From Chryseobacterium suipulveris (GTDB lineage: Bacteria > Bacteroidota > Bacteroidia > Flavobacteriales > Weeksellaceae), in assembly GCF_022811685.1 (NCBI RefSeq), contig NZ_CP094532.1:2133501-2197500 (forward strand): DNA of 64,000 nt, given 5' to 3'. A model generated the notes under the pieces. It ran no database searches. It saw nothing but the letters and a program-made list of their open reading frames with translations, and was not told where the DNA came from. Of the stretch, positions 1 to 9,792 are shown piece after piece; the first letter of the stretch is position 1, and every line of letters begins with the position of its first letter. Made by a program: the position numbers and the translations under genes.

Positions 1-204
1 AAAAATGTGGCAGGAAAGACAGTCGGTGAAACTCGAAATACAAGGTGACTGGGTAAAGGTTTTTTCGGTTTTCTGAAAATGGAAATCCTTAAAAACCTCT
101 CCGCTTCCGTGGTTGTGGAGATTTTGTGAAAATAGCGCCACAAAAAGATACACCGCCGAAAACAGCAATGCAATAATTCTTTTAGTGGAATTCTTTCTGA
201 ACAT
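1..204 (-). CDS. Small membrane-anchored His/Cys-containing protein, 3' part cut by window edge
   Basis: An ORF starts at the ATG complementary to 202-204 and runs off the left edge after 68 residues. It begins MFRKNSTKRIIALLFSAVYL, a basic N-terminus followed by one hydrophobic segment (signal peptide or anchor). An HNHG motif follows at about residue 32, then several cysteines and a histidine (CISS..DCLSCH). Small Flavobacteriia proteins of this look are often annotated as hypothetical, and the His/Cys pattern would suit metal binding, but that is inference. It is divergent from pfkA, and the roughly 95-bp gap between them must hold both promoters. Confidence 0.6.
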   Translation of the reverse strand, partial: MFRKNSTKRIIALLFSAVYLFVALFSQNLHNHGSGEVFKDFHFQKTEKTFTQSPCISSFTDCLSCHIF

Positions 205-273
205 CCCGCAAAGCTATGGAATTTTTGGCTAATCTTAACGCCGAAAACATTTAATTAATTGATGAAGATTTCG

Positions 274-281
274 TAAATTTG
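274..281 (+). promoter_or_regulatory. -7 promoter element of pfkA
   Basis: TAAATTTG matches the Bacteroidota TAnnTTTG element exactly. Transcription would start a few bases downstream, before the ATG at 299. A GTG at 281 in the pfkA frame overlaps this element, so it is unlikely to be the start codon. I see no convincing -33 TTTG at normal spacing. Confidence 0.5.
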
Positions 282-298
282 TGGTGAAATTTTTACAG

Positions 299-1285
299 AT
301 GAAAGAAAGCGAGGTAAAGAAGATTGCCGTGTTCACTTCAGGCGGTGACGCACCGGGAATGAATGCGGCGTTAAGAGCTGTCGTAAGAACTGCAAGTTTC
401 TATAACATAGAATGTTACGGAATCAGGGAGGGGTACAATGGGATGATCAACAACGACTTCATCAAAATGGGAGCTCGATCTGTGAAGAACATCATCACCG
501 AAGGTGGAACGATCCTGAAATCAGCACGATCACTAGAATTCAAAACCAAAGAAGGACGCCAAAAAGCATACGACAATTTAGTTGCACGTGGAATCGACGC
601 ACTGGTTTGCATCGGTGGTGACGGAACTTTTACAGGAGCCAAAGTCTTCAGCGAAGAGTTCGGAATCCGCGTAATCGGCGTACCCGGAACAATCGACAAC
701 GATATTTTCGGGACCGACAACACCATTGGTTACGACACCGCACTGAACACCGCAATGGACGCGATCGACAAAATCCGTGATACGGCAACTTCGCACAACC
801 GCGTTTTCTTCGTGGAAGTGATGGGACGCGACGCAGGTTTTATCGCATTAAACAGTGGACTTGCAACAGGAGCGCTCGACATTTTAATCCCAGAAAGAAA
901 AGACAGCATTGAGGAACTGTTCGAGACTTTTGAAAAAGCGGAAAAAGCTGGAAAATCCTCAAGCATCGTCGTAGTTGCAGAAGGTGAAAAGCTTGGAAGC
1001 ATCTATGACATTGCAAAGGCGACCAAAAATGGATTTCCCGATTACGACATCCGCGTCGTGGTTTTAGGCCACATCCAGCGTGGTGGATCGCCAAGCTGTG
1101 CCGACAGAGTTTTAGCAAGCCGACTCGGTTACGGTGCAGTAATCGGTTTAATGAACGGACAAAACCAGGTGATGGCAGGAATGCAGTCGAACCGATTGGT
1201 TTACACGCCGATCGAGGAAGCCATCAAGAAACATAACGAAATCGACCAGGATCTGCTGAAAATCTCAGAAATTCTGGCGATATAA
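299..1285 (+). CDS. pfkA: ATP-dependent 6-phosphofructokinase
   Basis: The product (328 residues) phosphorylates fructose 6-phosphate to fructose 1,6-bisphosphate, the committed step of glycolysis. Visible family motifs are the N-terminal ATP loop SGGDAPGMN (residues 14-22), GGDGT (106-110), the catalytic TIDND (131-135, with D133 equivalent to the E. coli catalytic Asp), MGRDAG near 176 and GHIQRGGSPS further on. Length matches bacterial group A enzymes. I chose the ATG at 299 because the upstream in-frame GTG at 281 lies in the probable -7 promoter element. gapA follows after 42 bp, giving a two-gene glycolytic operon closed by the terminator at 2351. Confidence 0.96.
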   Translation: MKESEVKKIAVFTSGGDAPGMNAALRAVVRTASFYNIECYGIREGYNGMINNDFIKMGARSVKNIITEGGTILKSARSLEFKTKEGRQKAYDNLVARGIDALVCIGGDGTFTGAKVFSEEFGIRVIGVPGTIDNDIFGTDNTIGYDTALNTAMDAIDKIRDTATSHNRVFFVEVMGRDAGFIALNSGLATGALDILIPERKDSIEELFETFEKAEKAGKSSSIVVVAEGEKLGSIYDIAKATKNGFPDYDIRVVVLGHIQRGGSPSCADRVLASRLGYGAVIGLMNGQNQVMAGMQSNRLVYTPIEEAIKKHNEIDQDLLKISEILAI

Positions 1286-1312
1286 AGAATTTAACCAAAA
1301 CAACAAATTTAA

Positions 1313-2332
<1,020 letters not shown>

Positions 2333-2350
2333 GCATCGATCCGCAATACA

Positions 2351-2382
2351 AAAACCTCCTGAAAACTCGGGAGGTTTTTTGT
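2351..2382 (+). terminator. Intrinsic terminator of pfkA-gapA
   Basis: AAAACCTCC and GGAGGTTTT form a 9-bp stem around a short loop, followed directly by a T run. It starts about 18 bp after the gapA stop codon. Confidence 0.85.
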
Positions 2383-2646
2383 TTGTAAGTGTCGACGATT
2401 TCCGAGTCATTGCGGGCAGAACGAATTTGAGCGCGGCAATCTCATCGTTTCATTAATTTGGGCAATCCCCTCTACTTTCCAAAGCAGCACCTCGGGTCGG
2501 GCTGTACACTGCAATCTTTTTTTCCAGCACCAAAAATCCCCATCCAAAAAAAAGGATTTCCGTTTCCATCCCTATTGCGGGGAGCGGCGTGGAATCGGAA
2601 AATTAGGTAGTATGAATTTTCGTTTAGAAAAAAATACGCCGCTTCT
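2383..2646. other. Gene-free gap with decayed repeat fragments
   Basis: No supported ORF. A stretch near 2404-2446 (GTCATTGCGGGCAGAACGAA, later GCGGCAATCTCATCG) resembles the CGTCATTGCGAG repeat family found intact inside hsdS at 45986-46087. The rest has homopolymer runs and looks like decayed intergenic sequence. Confidence 0.45.
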
Positions 2647-2945
2647 TTACTTGATTTTCAGAGTTGTACCCTCTCTGTTTCCGTCCCAAATCGTCAAGAC
2701 TTTTATCTGTTTTGCATCGTATTCATAGAACAGGAGATAATCCCTGACAATTCTGACCCTCACATTTTCAAATTCAGTTTTTCTACCGATTGTAGGGTTT
2801 TCGGCTACTTGACTTAAAGTATCGATTATCAGCTTATTAAGTTTTATGCTGTAGCTTTTGGATTTATTCCTCGCAATCCAATTAGCAAGGATTTCTTTTC
2901 TTTCGAGATTGGTTTTTCAGTCCAATTTATTTTTCGCTTAGCCAC
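2647..2945 (-). pseudogene. RelE/ParE-family toxin, frameshifted
   Basis: From a GTG at 2943-2945, overlapping the antitoxin 3' end, the frame reads MAKRKINWTEK. The frame then breaks in the run at 2911-2920. One base further the frame continues NLERKEILANWIARN through VRIVRDYLLFYEYD and KVLTIWDGNREG to the TAA at 2647-2649. The joined product of about 98 residues has the hallmarks of RelE/ParE toxins: an N-terminal amphipathic helix pair, RIVRDYLLFYEYD, and a C-terminal VLTIWDGNR strand. A single missing base beside an A5 run on the coding strand explains the break. The toxin is probably inactive unless the base is a sequencing error or the site is phase-variable. Confidence 0.75.
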
Positions 2946-3160
2946 TCGTCAATTTCTTTATTTGACTGTTCTTCAGTAAGAACTTTATCATCTTTGGCTT
3001 CGAGAATTCTTTTTCGTTGTGCGGTGCTTATTCGATACTCGCCTTTTTCTAACTCAAAATCTAAAAACCTTTGGATTTCTTCGATAATACGAACTTCTTT
3101 GAGTTTCGTAATTTTATTTATCAAATCAATTTTTAATTCTGCTGTGTCCATACCTGACAT
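2927..3160 (-). CDS. Type II toxin-antitoxin system antitoxin
   Basis: This acidic protein of about 77 residues starts MSGMDTAELKIDLINKI and is rich in charged helix-forming residues (EEIQRFLDFELEKGEYR), ending EEQSNKEIDEWLSEK. Size, charge and a 3' end overlapping a RelE-like reading frame are typical of Bacteroidota type II antitoxins that bind their toxin and repress the operon. A TTG start at 3169 would overlap the -7 element TAAATTTG (3167-3174, minus strand), so translation more likely starts at the ATG at 3160 or 3151. The partner toxin is frameshifted, leaving this as an orphan antitoxin. Confidence 0.7.
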   Translation of the reverse strand: MSGMDTAELKIDLINKITKLKEVRIIEEIQRFLDFELEKGEYRISTAQRKRILEAKDDKVLTEEQSNKEIDEWLSEK

Positions 3161-3358
3161 TTTCTTCAAATTTAAAAATTAAATTCCATTTTTTAAGAGT
3201 TCGGAACGGATTTCTGATCGCTGAAAGAAATTGAAGAAAAGGGTTTCATCGAAATTAAATGCAAACCGACACAGAATACCATTTCTTGTCACAAAAAATA
3301 TTATTTGTTGGTTCACCAAAAGTAGAATTATAGAAGTTTTGCAAACATTAATCTTTTT

Positions 3359-4055
3359 TTATTCAAGCTGATATTTTACATTTACCTGAACCTCAAATTT
3401 TACTTTTTGGAATTCTGTATAGATAGGGTTTTCTGCTTTGCTTCCGTAAAGACTAGCCATTCCTCTAATTCTTACTCCGGGAACTTGTCCCTGTAAAGCG
3501 TTTGAAACCGTATTAACGTCCGAGATATAAATTGCCTTACCTATTTTCTGATTTAATGGCTTAGCAAGTCTTTGAGCGGTTATTTTAGATTTTTCTACCG
3601 CTATTGATTTTAGTTCGAGCAATAAATCAGCTCCTTTTGAATACTCGGTTTTTTCAATATTCACATTTGAAATCCCAACATTTTCCAGTTCGGCTAAAAC
3701 TTTTCAAGCGGTAAAAGCATTATGTACAAGTAAAGAATACATTTTACTTTTTATCACGTTCTGACCTTTCAAAAAATACTGTTTAAAATTACTGGATAAA
3801 TCTAATAAGGATAAATCTTTGTCGGTGTTAATATTTAGTTTCTTCAAAGTTGATTCTAAAAGCCGCTCTTGCTCCTCAACTGATTTTCTGTTCTTAGAGT
3901 CAGCTTCATTCAGGTTTATCGAAACGACAATCCTCTCAGGAACAACCAGAGAGTTTTGCACTCGTTTCAACAAAGGGTTGGTCGATGAAGTTTTTTTGGG
4001 CGTAAGTAAAATTCACACAAAAGATGATTATCGTAAGTAGTATTATTTTCTTCAT
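3359..4055 (-). pseudogene. SIMPL-domain (DUF541) secreted protein, broken by a frameshift and a stop
   Basis: The start at 4053-4055 gives a signal peptide (MKKIILLTIIIFCVNFTYAQ) followed by KNFIDQPFVETSAK. The frame shifts near 3950-3957 and continues SLVVPERIVVSINLNEADSK through EEQERLLESTLKKLNI. A TGA at 3704-3706 then interrupts (NAFTA, stop, KVLAELENVGISNVNIEKTE) in the same frame. The remainder runs to GVRIRGMASLYGSK and KVKFEVQVNVKYQLE. The E-R-I-hydrophobic strand, the Glu-rich helix and the late F.V.V.V.Y strand match SIMPL-domain proteins. Two independent lesions make it a pseudogene. Confidence 0.72.
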
Positions 4056-4201
4056 AGTTTTTAGATTTTTTTTAATAATCGAACACAGCTTCCAAATATA
4101 CACACAACTCTTTTTCCAAAAAACCAATATCCCTCAATTCATAATCAAAAAAAAGCCAATCCTTCTTCGGCTCAATCCTTGCTGCAAATACCATAATCTT
4201 C

Positions 4202-4313
4202 CTTTTGTCTTTTGCCTTTTGCCTTTTATCTTTTATCTTTAATCTTTTGTCTTTTGTCTTTTGCCTTTTGTCTTTTCCCTTTTATCTTTAATCTTTTGCC
4301 TTTTGTCTTTAAC
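4202..4313. repeat. 16-unit heptanucleotide array (CTTTTGY)
   Basis: Exactly 112 bp, or 16 units of 7 bp: CTTTTGT, CTTTTGC, CTTTTAT, CTTTAAT, CTTTTCC and CTTTAAC variants in mixed order. It ends 9 bp before the DUF488 start codon. In one frame it would encode a Phe/Leu-rich leader, but 7-bp units change frame with every copy, so it is more plausibly an untranslated leader or promoter region. Confidence 0.9.
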
Positions 4314-4322
4314 CTTGCCGCA

Positions 4323-4838
4323 ATGAAAACCATCTTCACCATCGGTCATTCCAACCACCCTTTCGAAACGTTTCTCGAAATGTTGAAATCCTTTGAAATA
4401 GAAGTTTTGGCCGATATCAGAAGATATACTGGTTCCAGAAAATATCCGTATTTTAACAAAGATGTTCTGGAAAAAAACTTGCCCGAAAACGGAATTGCGT
4501 ATCTTCACCTCGAAGATTTGGGAGGAAGGAGAAAAGTGCAGCCCAACTCGCACAACACCGCATGGAAACTGGATTCCTTCAAAGGTTATGCGGACTATAT
4601 GGAAACCGAAAGTTTCAGGAACGCCGTCAAGGAACTGGAAAAAATCGCAACAACGAAAAAATTGTGCTATATGTGTTCAGAAGCGGTTTGGTGGAGCTGT
4701 CACCGATCAATGGTTTCAGACTACTTGAAAAACGATGGATGGAATGTTCAGCATATTATGGGAATCGCAAAAAGCCAGGAACATCCCTACACAAAACCCG
4801 CAAAAATAGAAAACGGAAAATTAGTTTATACCGCATGA
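4323..4838 (+). CDS. DUF488 family protein
   Basis: This 171-residue cytosolic protein begins MKTIFTIGHSNHPFETF. It has the DUF488 signature TIGHSN near residue 5, DIRRYTGSRKYP near 35 and CYMCSEAVWWSCHR near 120, whose Cys/His cluster is conserved in the family. The biochemical role of DUF488 is not established. I chose the ATG at 4323 because the upstream open frame is only the heptad array. Its TGA stop overlaps the ATGATG of the next gene, so the two are probably translationally coupled. Confidence 0.85.
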   Translation: MKTIFTIGHSNHPFETFLEMLKSFEIEVLADIRRYTGSRKYPYFNKDVLEKNLPENGIAYLHLEDLGGRRKVQPNSHNTAWKLDSFKGYADYMETESFRNAVKELEKIATTKKLCYMCSEAVWWSCHRSMVSDYLKNDGWNVQHIMGIAKSQEHPYTKPAKIENGKLVYTA

Positions 4839-6043
4839 TGAAAGCAAAACCGACCTTTTTTGAAAGCGACCATTTCCAACAATTCTGGAATTCAGGAAAC
4901 GGGAAGGAGCTTCTCGATTGGGCAGAACTAAGACCCGACATCAACCGTTTTGAAAAATTCGCCCACCTTTTCCATCAAGTTGATGAAGACGGCGACGATG
5001 CAGTAAAAGACACCTACCTGAAACTTCCTTATCACGAAGCTTCGGCGTTGGTCAAGAAATATTCTCAAACTCCAGTTACCGATTCAGATGAAGCTCCCGA
5101 AAGCATCAGAAAAATGTTTCTTCAAATGCAGGAAATTCCCAATTGGTTCGACGAAAATCTGGCCAACAAAGGTGCGAGATTCTGTATGAGAACAGGAACC
5201 AACGCTTTGATCATCCTTCGCGATTTCACTTTGATGGGTGGTTATGATTTCGGCTACCTGAACAAACCGCTCATCTTCACGGGTGCTTTGAAAAAAGGTG
5301 CAGTAAAAAGATTGAAGGACACCCTCGAATTCTGGGTGCACGTGACGAGGGAAAACGCATTGAAAGTGAATTCTGATGCGTACCAGCTCATCGTGCGGAC
5401 ACGTTTGATGCATTCCTATGCAAGATTGACCATCAATAAAAAAGCAGAAAACTGGAATGCGGAAAAATGGGGAGAACCGATAAATCATTGGGATATGATT
5501 GCGACCTACACTGGTTTTTCGCTAGTGTTTATGCAGGGTTTGAAAAAATTGGGAATTAAGATTTCTGAGGAGGAAGAACGCGGCGTTTTTCACCTGTGGA
5601 AATATGTCGGATATCTTTTGGGAATTCCCGCTGAAAATCTTCCTGAAAACAAACGGGAGGCGACAGAACAGCTTTATTTATGGAGTTCCACGCAGGACAA
5701 AGCCGATGGTGATTCTGCCCAACTTGCGAAAGCACTTTTAGACGAAAACCTGACCAACACGATCTATCCTTTTCAGTTTCAAAGAAAACTTCTGCTTCGA
5801 CTTCACCAAAGTATGAACCGCTTTCTCCTCGACCAGGAAGTAAATGACCGGCTGAAAATCCCGCAGGTTTCTTTTCCGTCGTTTTTCCCAAAAATTGTGA
5901 TCCGTGCAAACCGAATTTCAGAAAGGATTTTTGACATCAAAAAACCGGACGGCTACCAAAAACTCGTCGATTTCGGCAACAAAAACCAGATGAAGGTTTT
6001 GGACGACTACATCAAACACACCCCGAAAGATTTTCATTACTAA
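4835..6043 (+). CDS. MpaB/latex-clearing-protein-like oxygenase (DUF2236)
   Basis: The product has 402 residues and starts MMKAKPTFFESDHFQQFW. It shows the DUF2236 pattern: IPNWFDENLANKGARFCMRT near residue 92, a FTGALKKGAVKRL segment, and RTRLMHSYAR near 195, whose Arg/His pattern corresponds to the heme-ligating region of latex clearing protein relatives. Members are b-type heme proteins that oxidise diverse substrates; rubber cleavage cannot be assumed here. No signal peptide is visible, so it is probably cytosolic. The start overlaps the DUF488 stop (ATGA arrangement). A reading frame extending back to 4562 is just an overlap with DUF488. Confidence 0.8.
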   Translation: MMKAKPTFFESDHFQQFWNSGNGKELLDWAELRPDINRFEKFAHLFHQVDEDGDDAVKDTYLKLPYHEASALVKKYSQTPVTDSDEAPESIRKMFLQMQEIPNWFDENLANKGARFCMRTGTNALIILRDFTLMGGYDFGYLNKPLIFTGALKKGAVKRLKDTLEFWVHVTRENALKVNSDAYQLIVRTRLMHSYARLTINKKAENWNAEKWGEPINHWDMIATYTGFSLVFMQGLKKLGIKISEEEERGVFHLWKYVGYLLGIPAENLPENKREATEQLYLWSSTQDKADGDSAQLAKALLDENLTNTIYPFQFQRKLLLRLHQSMNRFLLDQEVNDRLKIPQVSFPSFFPKIVIRANRISERIFDIKKPDGYQKLVDFGNKNQMKVLDDYIKHTPKDFHY

Positions 6044-6050
6044 ACAAAAA

Positions 6051-6083
6051 AAAAAGCGGCCCGCAAATCTGCGAGCCGTTTTA
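6051..6083. terminator. Bidirectional terminator between convergent genes
   Basis: An AGCGGCCCGCA / TGCGAGCCGTT stem (with one G-T pair and one mismatch) has an A run on the left and a TTTTATT run on the right, between the MpaB-like gene and the amylase gene. Confidence 0.7.
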
Positions 6084-6102
6084 TTAATGATATAGATTGC
6101 AC

Positions 6103-8964
6103 TTACTTCACAATCATTTTTGCTACTGCCATTCCTTTGTCGGATTTCAACTGGATCAGATAGATTCCAGAGCTTAGTCCGTTTACTGAAATGGTTTCGT
6201 CGCCTTTTGACTTGCTCACTTTCTGTGATTTCACCAACTTTCCTCCAAGATCATAAATTGCCAACGTTCCATTATCTGCATTACTGTAACGGATATTCGC
6301 AACGCCATTGGTTACAGGATTTTGCAGAACTGTTAAGCTCACTGCATTTTTCACAGTTTCGGTTTCTTCTGTCGCCAAAGCGGAACCGTCACCAAAGATT
6401 CGGAATCCACCTGCTTCGATGGTGATTGGAGCCGTAGTATCAGAAACAAAGAACGAAGTATTATCCATCAAATTAAACCAGGTCTTGTTCCCGATCGGGA
6501 AGTTAGGAACGATATTCTGGGTTGAAGTGGTAAAGTTTGCCAAAATCACCACATTCTGTAAAGCACTTGCTGCAGCGGTATTGGTGATGTAGATTCTCGG
6601 CATCAGGTTTCCAGATTCCACGGTGAAGTTTTTGGTGTTGAAAACTTCGTTTGAAAGACGGATTGCCAAGATTTTTGCCCAAGTGTCGTAAACCGATTTT
6701 CTGGCAGTATCGACATCATAACCCAATCCGAAAGCGGACGGTTTAGGATCAAGTTTACAGTCTCCAGGAATTGAATCGGAATCGGTATTTACTGTTCCGT
6801 TTACACAAGTGAAGATACTCTTGTCAAAACCGAGTTCCGCAAACTGCCAAATCATTTTCGGACCAGGAACGGTAAGGAAAACCGCACCGTAAGATTTCTG
6901 TCTCTCTAAAGCTGCGGCCAAAGTGTTTGCACCAGCTGCACCAAAGTTCAGATTCTTGTACATGATTCGTTCCTCGTCATGACTTTCTCCGTAACTTAAA
7001 GCTCTTCTCTCGCTGAATCCGTGTGCGGTGTATTTTACTCTGTTGAAGTTACTTCCTGTCGCATAACCCATCGTGTTCTGGTTATAAGGATTGGTTTGCT
7101 TGTCCCACATCATCACTCCTTTTCCTTCACCAATTTTGTAGTTCGCCCACTGCGCTTCTTCAGAATCGGTACCCAAGTGTTCGAAGATAATATAAGAAGT
7201 AGGATCCCAACTCCACTGATAATCTGCGTAAGCTTTCAAAATATTAACCCGGTCCTGCTGATAATTATTGGTACACGCATCGTCTCCCGCAGTACAGTTT
7301 TGGGTGAAACCTTTGGTCAAATCCCAACGGAAACCGTCAACTTTATATTCTTTGATCCACTGTTCCAAAACTCGGTTCACATAATATTTCGTTTCTGCTT
7401 TGGAGTGGTTGAAATCATTAAATACACCGTAAGAGTGCGTTGCAACCTGGTTGAAATATGGGTTAGAAGCAGAAGGATCGCCATAACCATCACCATCCGG
7501 ATCGTTCATCCACATTCTTACAAGCGGGCTTCTTCCTGTCGCGTGGTTAAGAGCAATGTCAAGAATTACCGCAATACCGTTTTGGTGACATACATCGATA
7601 AATTCCTTGAATTTTTCTGGCGTCCCGTAAGCTTTGTCTAAAGCATTGTGGAAGCCGGTGTTATAACCCCAAGAATTATTTCCGTCAAATTCCATTACAG
7701 GCATTAATTCAACCGCGTTGATGTTGAGTGTCTTTAAATAAGCAATCTTATCGATTAACGATTGCCAAGTTTGCTGTGCAGTAAAGTCACGAACCAAGAG
7801 TTCATACACAATAAGGTTTTCTTTAGCAGGTTTCGCAAAATTGGTCACCACCCAAGGATAAGCCGGCTTCTGAGTCTGTACCACCGAAACCTCAAAGTCC
7901 TGTCCTGCAGGATATGGTGGAAGATTCGGGTAAACCGTGGCGTTCTGGTTAATCCACTGGTCATCATAAGGCGATAAAACTAAAGTAGAATAAGGATCTG
8001 CAACTCTGGTTCCATCCGCAATTCTGTACTGAAAAGTATAGATTTGTTGAGGAGTAAGTCCACTTACCTCGATCCAGTAAAGGTTGGTATTAGTAGTATC
8101 TCTCTTCATGAGATAATTTCCGCTCACCGTCCAGTTATTGAAACTTCCAATTACGTGTACGTAAGGTTTTCCAGGAGCATAAAGAGCGAGTCCTACTTTA
8201 GTTGGATCATTCGGATCGTAATTAATTCCCTGTCTCATATAAGCAGGCATTGGCGCAGAATCTACGGGAATTGAAAGTGAAACGGTAAAAGATTTTGTAA
8301 CTACTGTTCCGTCTGCAGCGTTGGTTGCAACGACATCAATAGTTGCATCCTGAGTAACCGTGTAACCATAGCTTAATGAAGTTGAAGCTGCAGAACTCGA
8401 ATAAACTGGTGTTCCGTTCGCTTTTATAACATAATTCGCAGGCATTGAAGCTGTTCCTGTGATGTTAACTACCGTTCCGGAGGAAACAATATTGGTACTT
8501 CCAGCAAGCGGATTGGTCAGGTTAAACTGGAATCTCCCCACATTCAGCATAATATCCTGCGACTGTACTGAACCGTTGAGTGTTTTTACCAGAAAACCGA
8601 TCTTTGACAAAGGATTAGGTCGGTTTCCGTAAAAGGACTTCACCGTATTCATGGTAAAAGTGTAGGTACCCATTCCAGCGGAACTGGAAACGTAGGTCAG
8701 TTTGTTTGCGGCATTGGATGCAGTCCAGGTTCCGTTGGTTGGTGCATCCATACTCACATTGTTGGAGTCAAAAGACCAAGCCCACAAATAAAGAGCGTGG
8801 CTGCTTCCCACACCGAAAGCTGTTTCGTTAACAGTAAAAGTTACTGAAATTGCATCTGTTTCGTCAAAACTAGGCGGATTCACCGAATAAGTGATCGTCT
8901 GCTGTGCTACAGCGAAAAACGGCAGAATAATCGCTACAATTAATGAATAAAAATATTTCATCAT
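6103..8964 (-). CDS. Secreted GH13 alpha-amylase family glycosidase with T9SS sorting domain
   Basis: The product (953 residues) acts on alpha-glucans outside the cell. Domains in order: signal peptide 1-20; Bacteroidota-type beta-sandwich modules about 23-235; a CBM48-like E-set domain about 242-330 (VHVIGSFNNW, Y.FQYRI); GH13 catalytic barrel about 380-790; and a C-terminal T9SS sorting domain about 880-953 (LQNPV, IYDLGGKLV, GLSSGIYLIQL, KMIVK). GH13 regions are complete: DIALNH 469-474, GFRWD with nucleophile D548, acid/base E595 (IIFEH) and SHDEE at 661-665. No starch-utilisation (sus) genes adjoin it, so it looks like a stand-alone secreted enzyme. Confidence 0.92.
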   Translation of the reverse strand: MMKYFYSLIVAIILPFFAVAQQTITYSVNPPSFDETDAISVTFTVNETAFGVGSSHALYLWAWSFDSNNVSMDAPTNGTWTASNAANKLTYVSSSAGMGTYTFTMNTVKSFYGNRPNPLSKIGFLVKTLNGSVQSQDIMLNVGRFQFNLTNPLAGSTNIVSSGTVVNITGTASMPANYVIKANGTPVYSSSAASTSLSYGYTVTQDATIDVVATNAADGTVVTKSFTVSLSIPVDSAPMPAYMRQGINYDPNDPTKVGLALYAPGKPYVHVIGSFNNWTVSGNYLMKRDTTNTNLYWIEVSGLTPQQIYTFQYRIADGTRVADPYSTLVLSPYDDQWINQNATVYPNLPPYPAGQDFEVSVVQTQKPAYPWVVTNFAKPAKENLIVYELLVRDFTAQQTWQSLIDKIAYLKTLNINAVELMPVMEFDGNNSWGYNTGFHNALDKAYGTPEKFKEFIDVCHQNGIAVILDIALNHATGRSPLVRMWMNDPDGDGYGDPSASNPYFNQVATHSYGVFNDFNHSKAETKYYVNRVLEQWIKEYKVDGFRWDLTKGFTQNCTAGDDACTNNYQQDRVNILKAYADYQWSWDPTSYIIFEHLGTDSEEAQWANYKIGEGKGVMMWDKQTNPYNQNTMGYATGSNFNRVKYTAHGFSERRALSYGESHDEERIMYKNLNFGAAGANTLAAALERQKSYGAVFLTVPGPKMIWQFAELGFDKSIFTCVNGTVNTDSDSIPGDCKLDPKPSAFGLGYDVDTARKSVYDTWAKILAIRLSNEVFNTKNFTVESGNLMPRIYITNTAAASALQNVVILANFTTSTQNIVPNFPIGNKTWFNLMDNTSFFVSDTTAPITIEAGGFRIFGDGSALATEETETVKNAVSLTVLQNPVTNGVANIRYSNADNGTLAIYDLGGKLVKSQKVSKSKGDETISVNGLSSGIYLIQLKSDKGMAVAKMIVK

Positions 8965-9075
8965 ATCAAAAAGGTTTAAGTGTGTAAAATTAGCAAAAGT
9001 TCTGATAATAAACGAAAAATGTTTTTACGAAAAGTCTAAAATCTTAAACGCATCCTAAAAAATATTTAAAAAAAA

Positions 9076-9792
9076 TCAATTCGGCTTAAAGTCAATCATT
9101 CCCTTATTTTCTGAAATCGCAGATGGGTTTTCGAGGAAGAAGTTTTTAGTTTGCAAAAGTTCAGTGAGGAGCATCCGCATCTGTTCCGCCGCAACTTCTG
9201 GCAGGTGAGATTTCTTAGCTGCTTCAATCACCTGCTTCTTACCGTTCTGCTGGATTTTTGCCAAGTCGTCTTTGCTGAAAAGATTGAAAAACTGTTCCTC
9301 GATATTGTAATATTTGTAATCGGTTTCTGTGGAAAGGATTTCTGGTGCAGGAAAATTCAACAGCTTCACTTTTCGGTTTTGTTCATCAACTTCCCATTTG
9401 AATTTTTCGAAATCGTAACCCACCAAAACTTTTGCCTGAACGATAACGAGCGCCTTTTTTTTGGTCGGGATGAAATTTAAAAGTTTGTTCGTTTCCTCGT
9501 AATTGTAGATTTCATTAAAATGTCCTTCTGCAGAAACCACCTTGAAAACCTTTCGCATACTTTCAGCGATGGTGTGCGAACTTTCATTGATTATCGGTGC
9601 TTGCGCTTTTAAACTTCCACTTGCCAAGAAAGCAATCACCCCACCCAAAACTAACCCCAGAAGAAGCATCACCAAAATCAGAATTCCGCTGCTCGCAGTA
9701 TTGGGTTGAAGCATTTGGTAGATCAGGTAAGCCAGGAAGAAAACTGTAGCTCCCGCAACAGTCCATAATATGAAGCGATATTTTTTCAGCAT
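9076..9792 (-). CDS. DUF4230 domain-containing membrane protein
   Basis: The product has 238 residues. Two hydrophobic segments lie at about 8-28 and 35-60 (GILILVMLLLGLVLGGVIAF), followed by a soluble domain facing the periplasm or cytosol. That domain carries FKVVSAEGHFNEIYNYEE and KKALVIVQAKVLVGYDFEKF, features of DUF4230, a family common in Bacteroidota with no settled function. It is the first gene leftward from the divergent aquaporin promoter region. Confidence 0.75.
   Translation of the reverse strand: MLKKYRFILWTVAGATVFFLAYLIYQMLQPNTASSGILILVMLLLGLVLGGVIAFLASGSLKAQAPIINESSHTIAESMRKVFKVVSAEGHFNEIYNYEETNKLLNFIPTKKKALVIVQAKVLVGYDFEKFKWEVDEQNRKVKLLNFPAPEILSTETDYKYYNIEEQFFNLFSKDDLAKIQQNGKKQVIEAAKKSHLPEVAAEQMRMLLTELLQTKNFFLENPSAISENKGMIDFKPN

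Noticed and set aside
4212..4322. Hydrophobic N-terminal extension of the DUF488 protein
   Set aside because: It is only translated heptad repeat and 7-bp units change frame; the family starts at the ATG at 4323.
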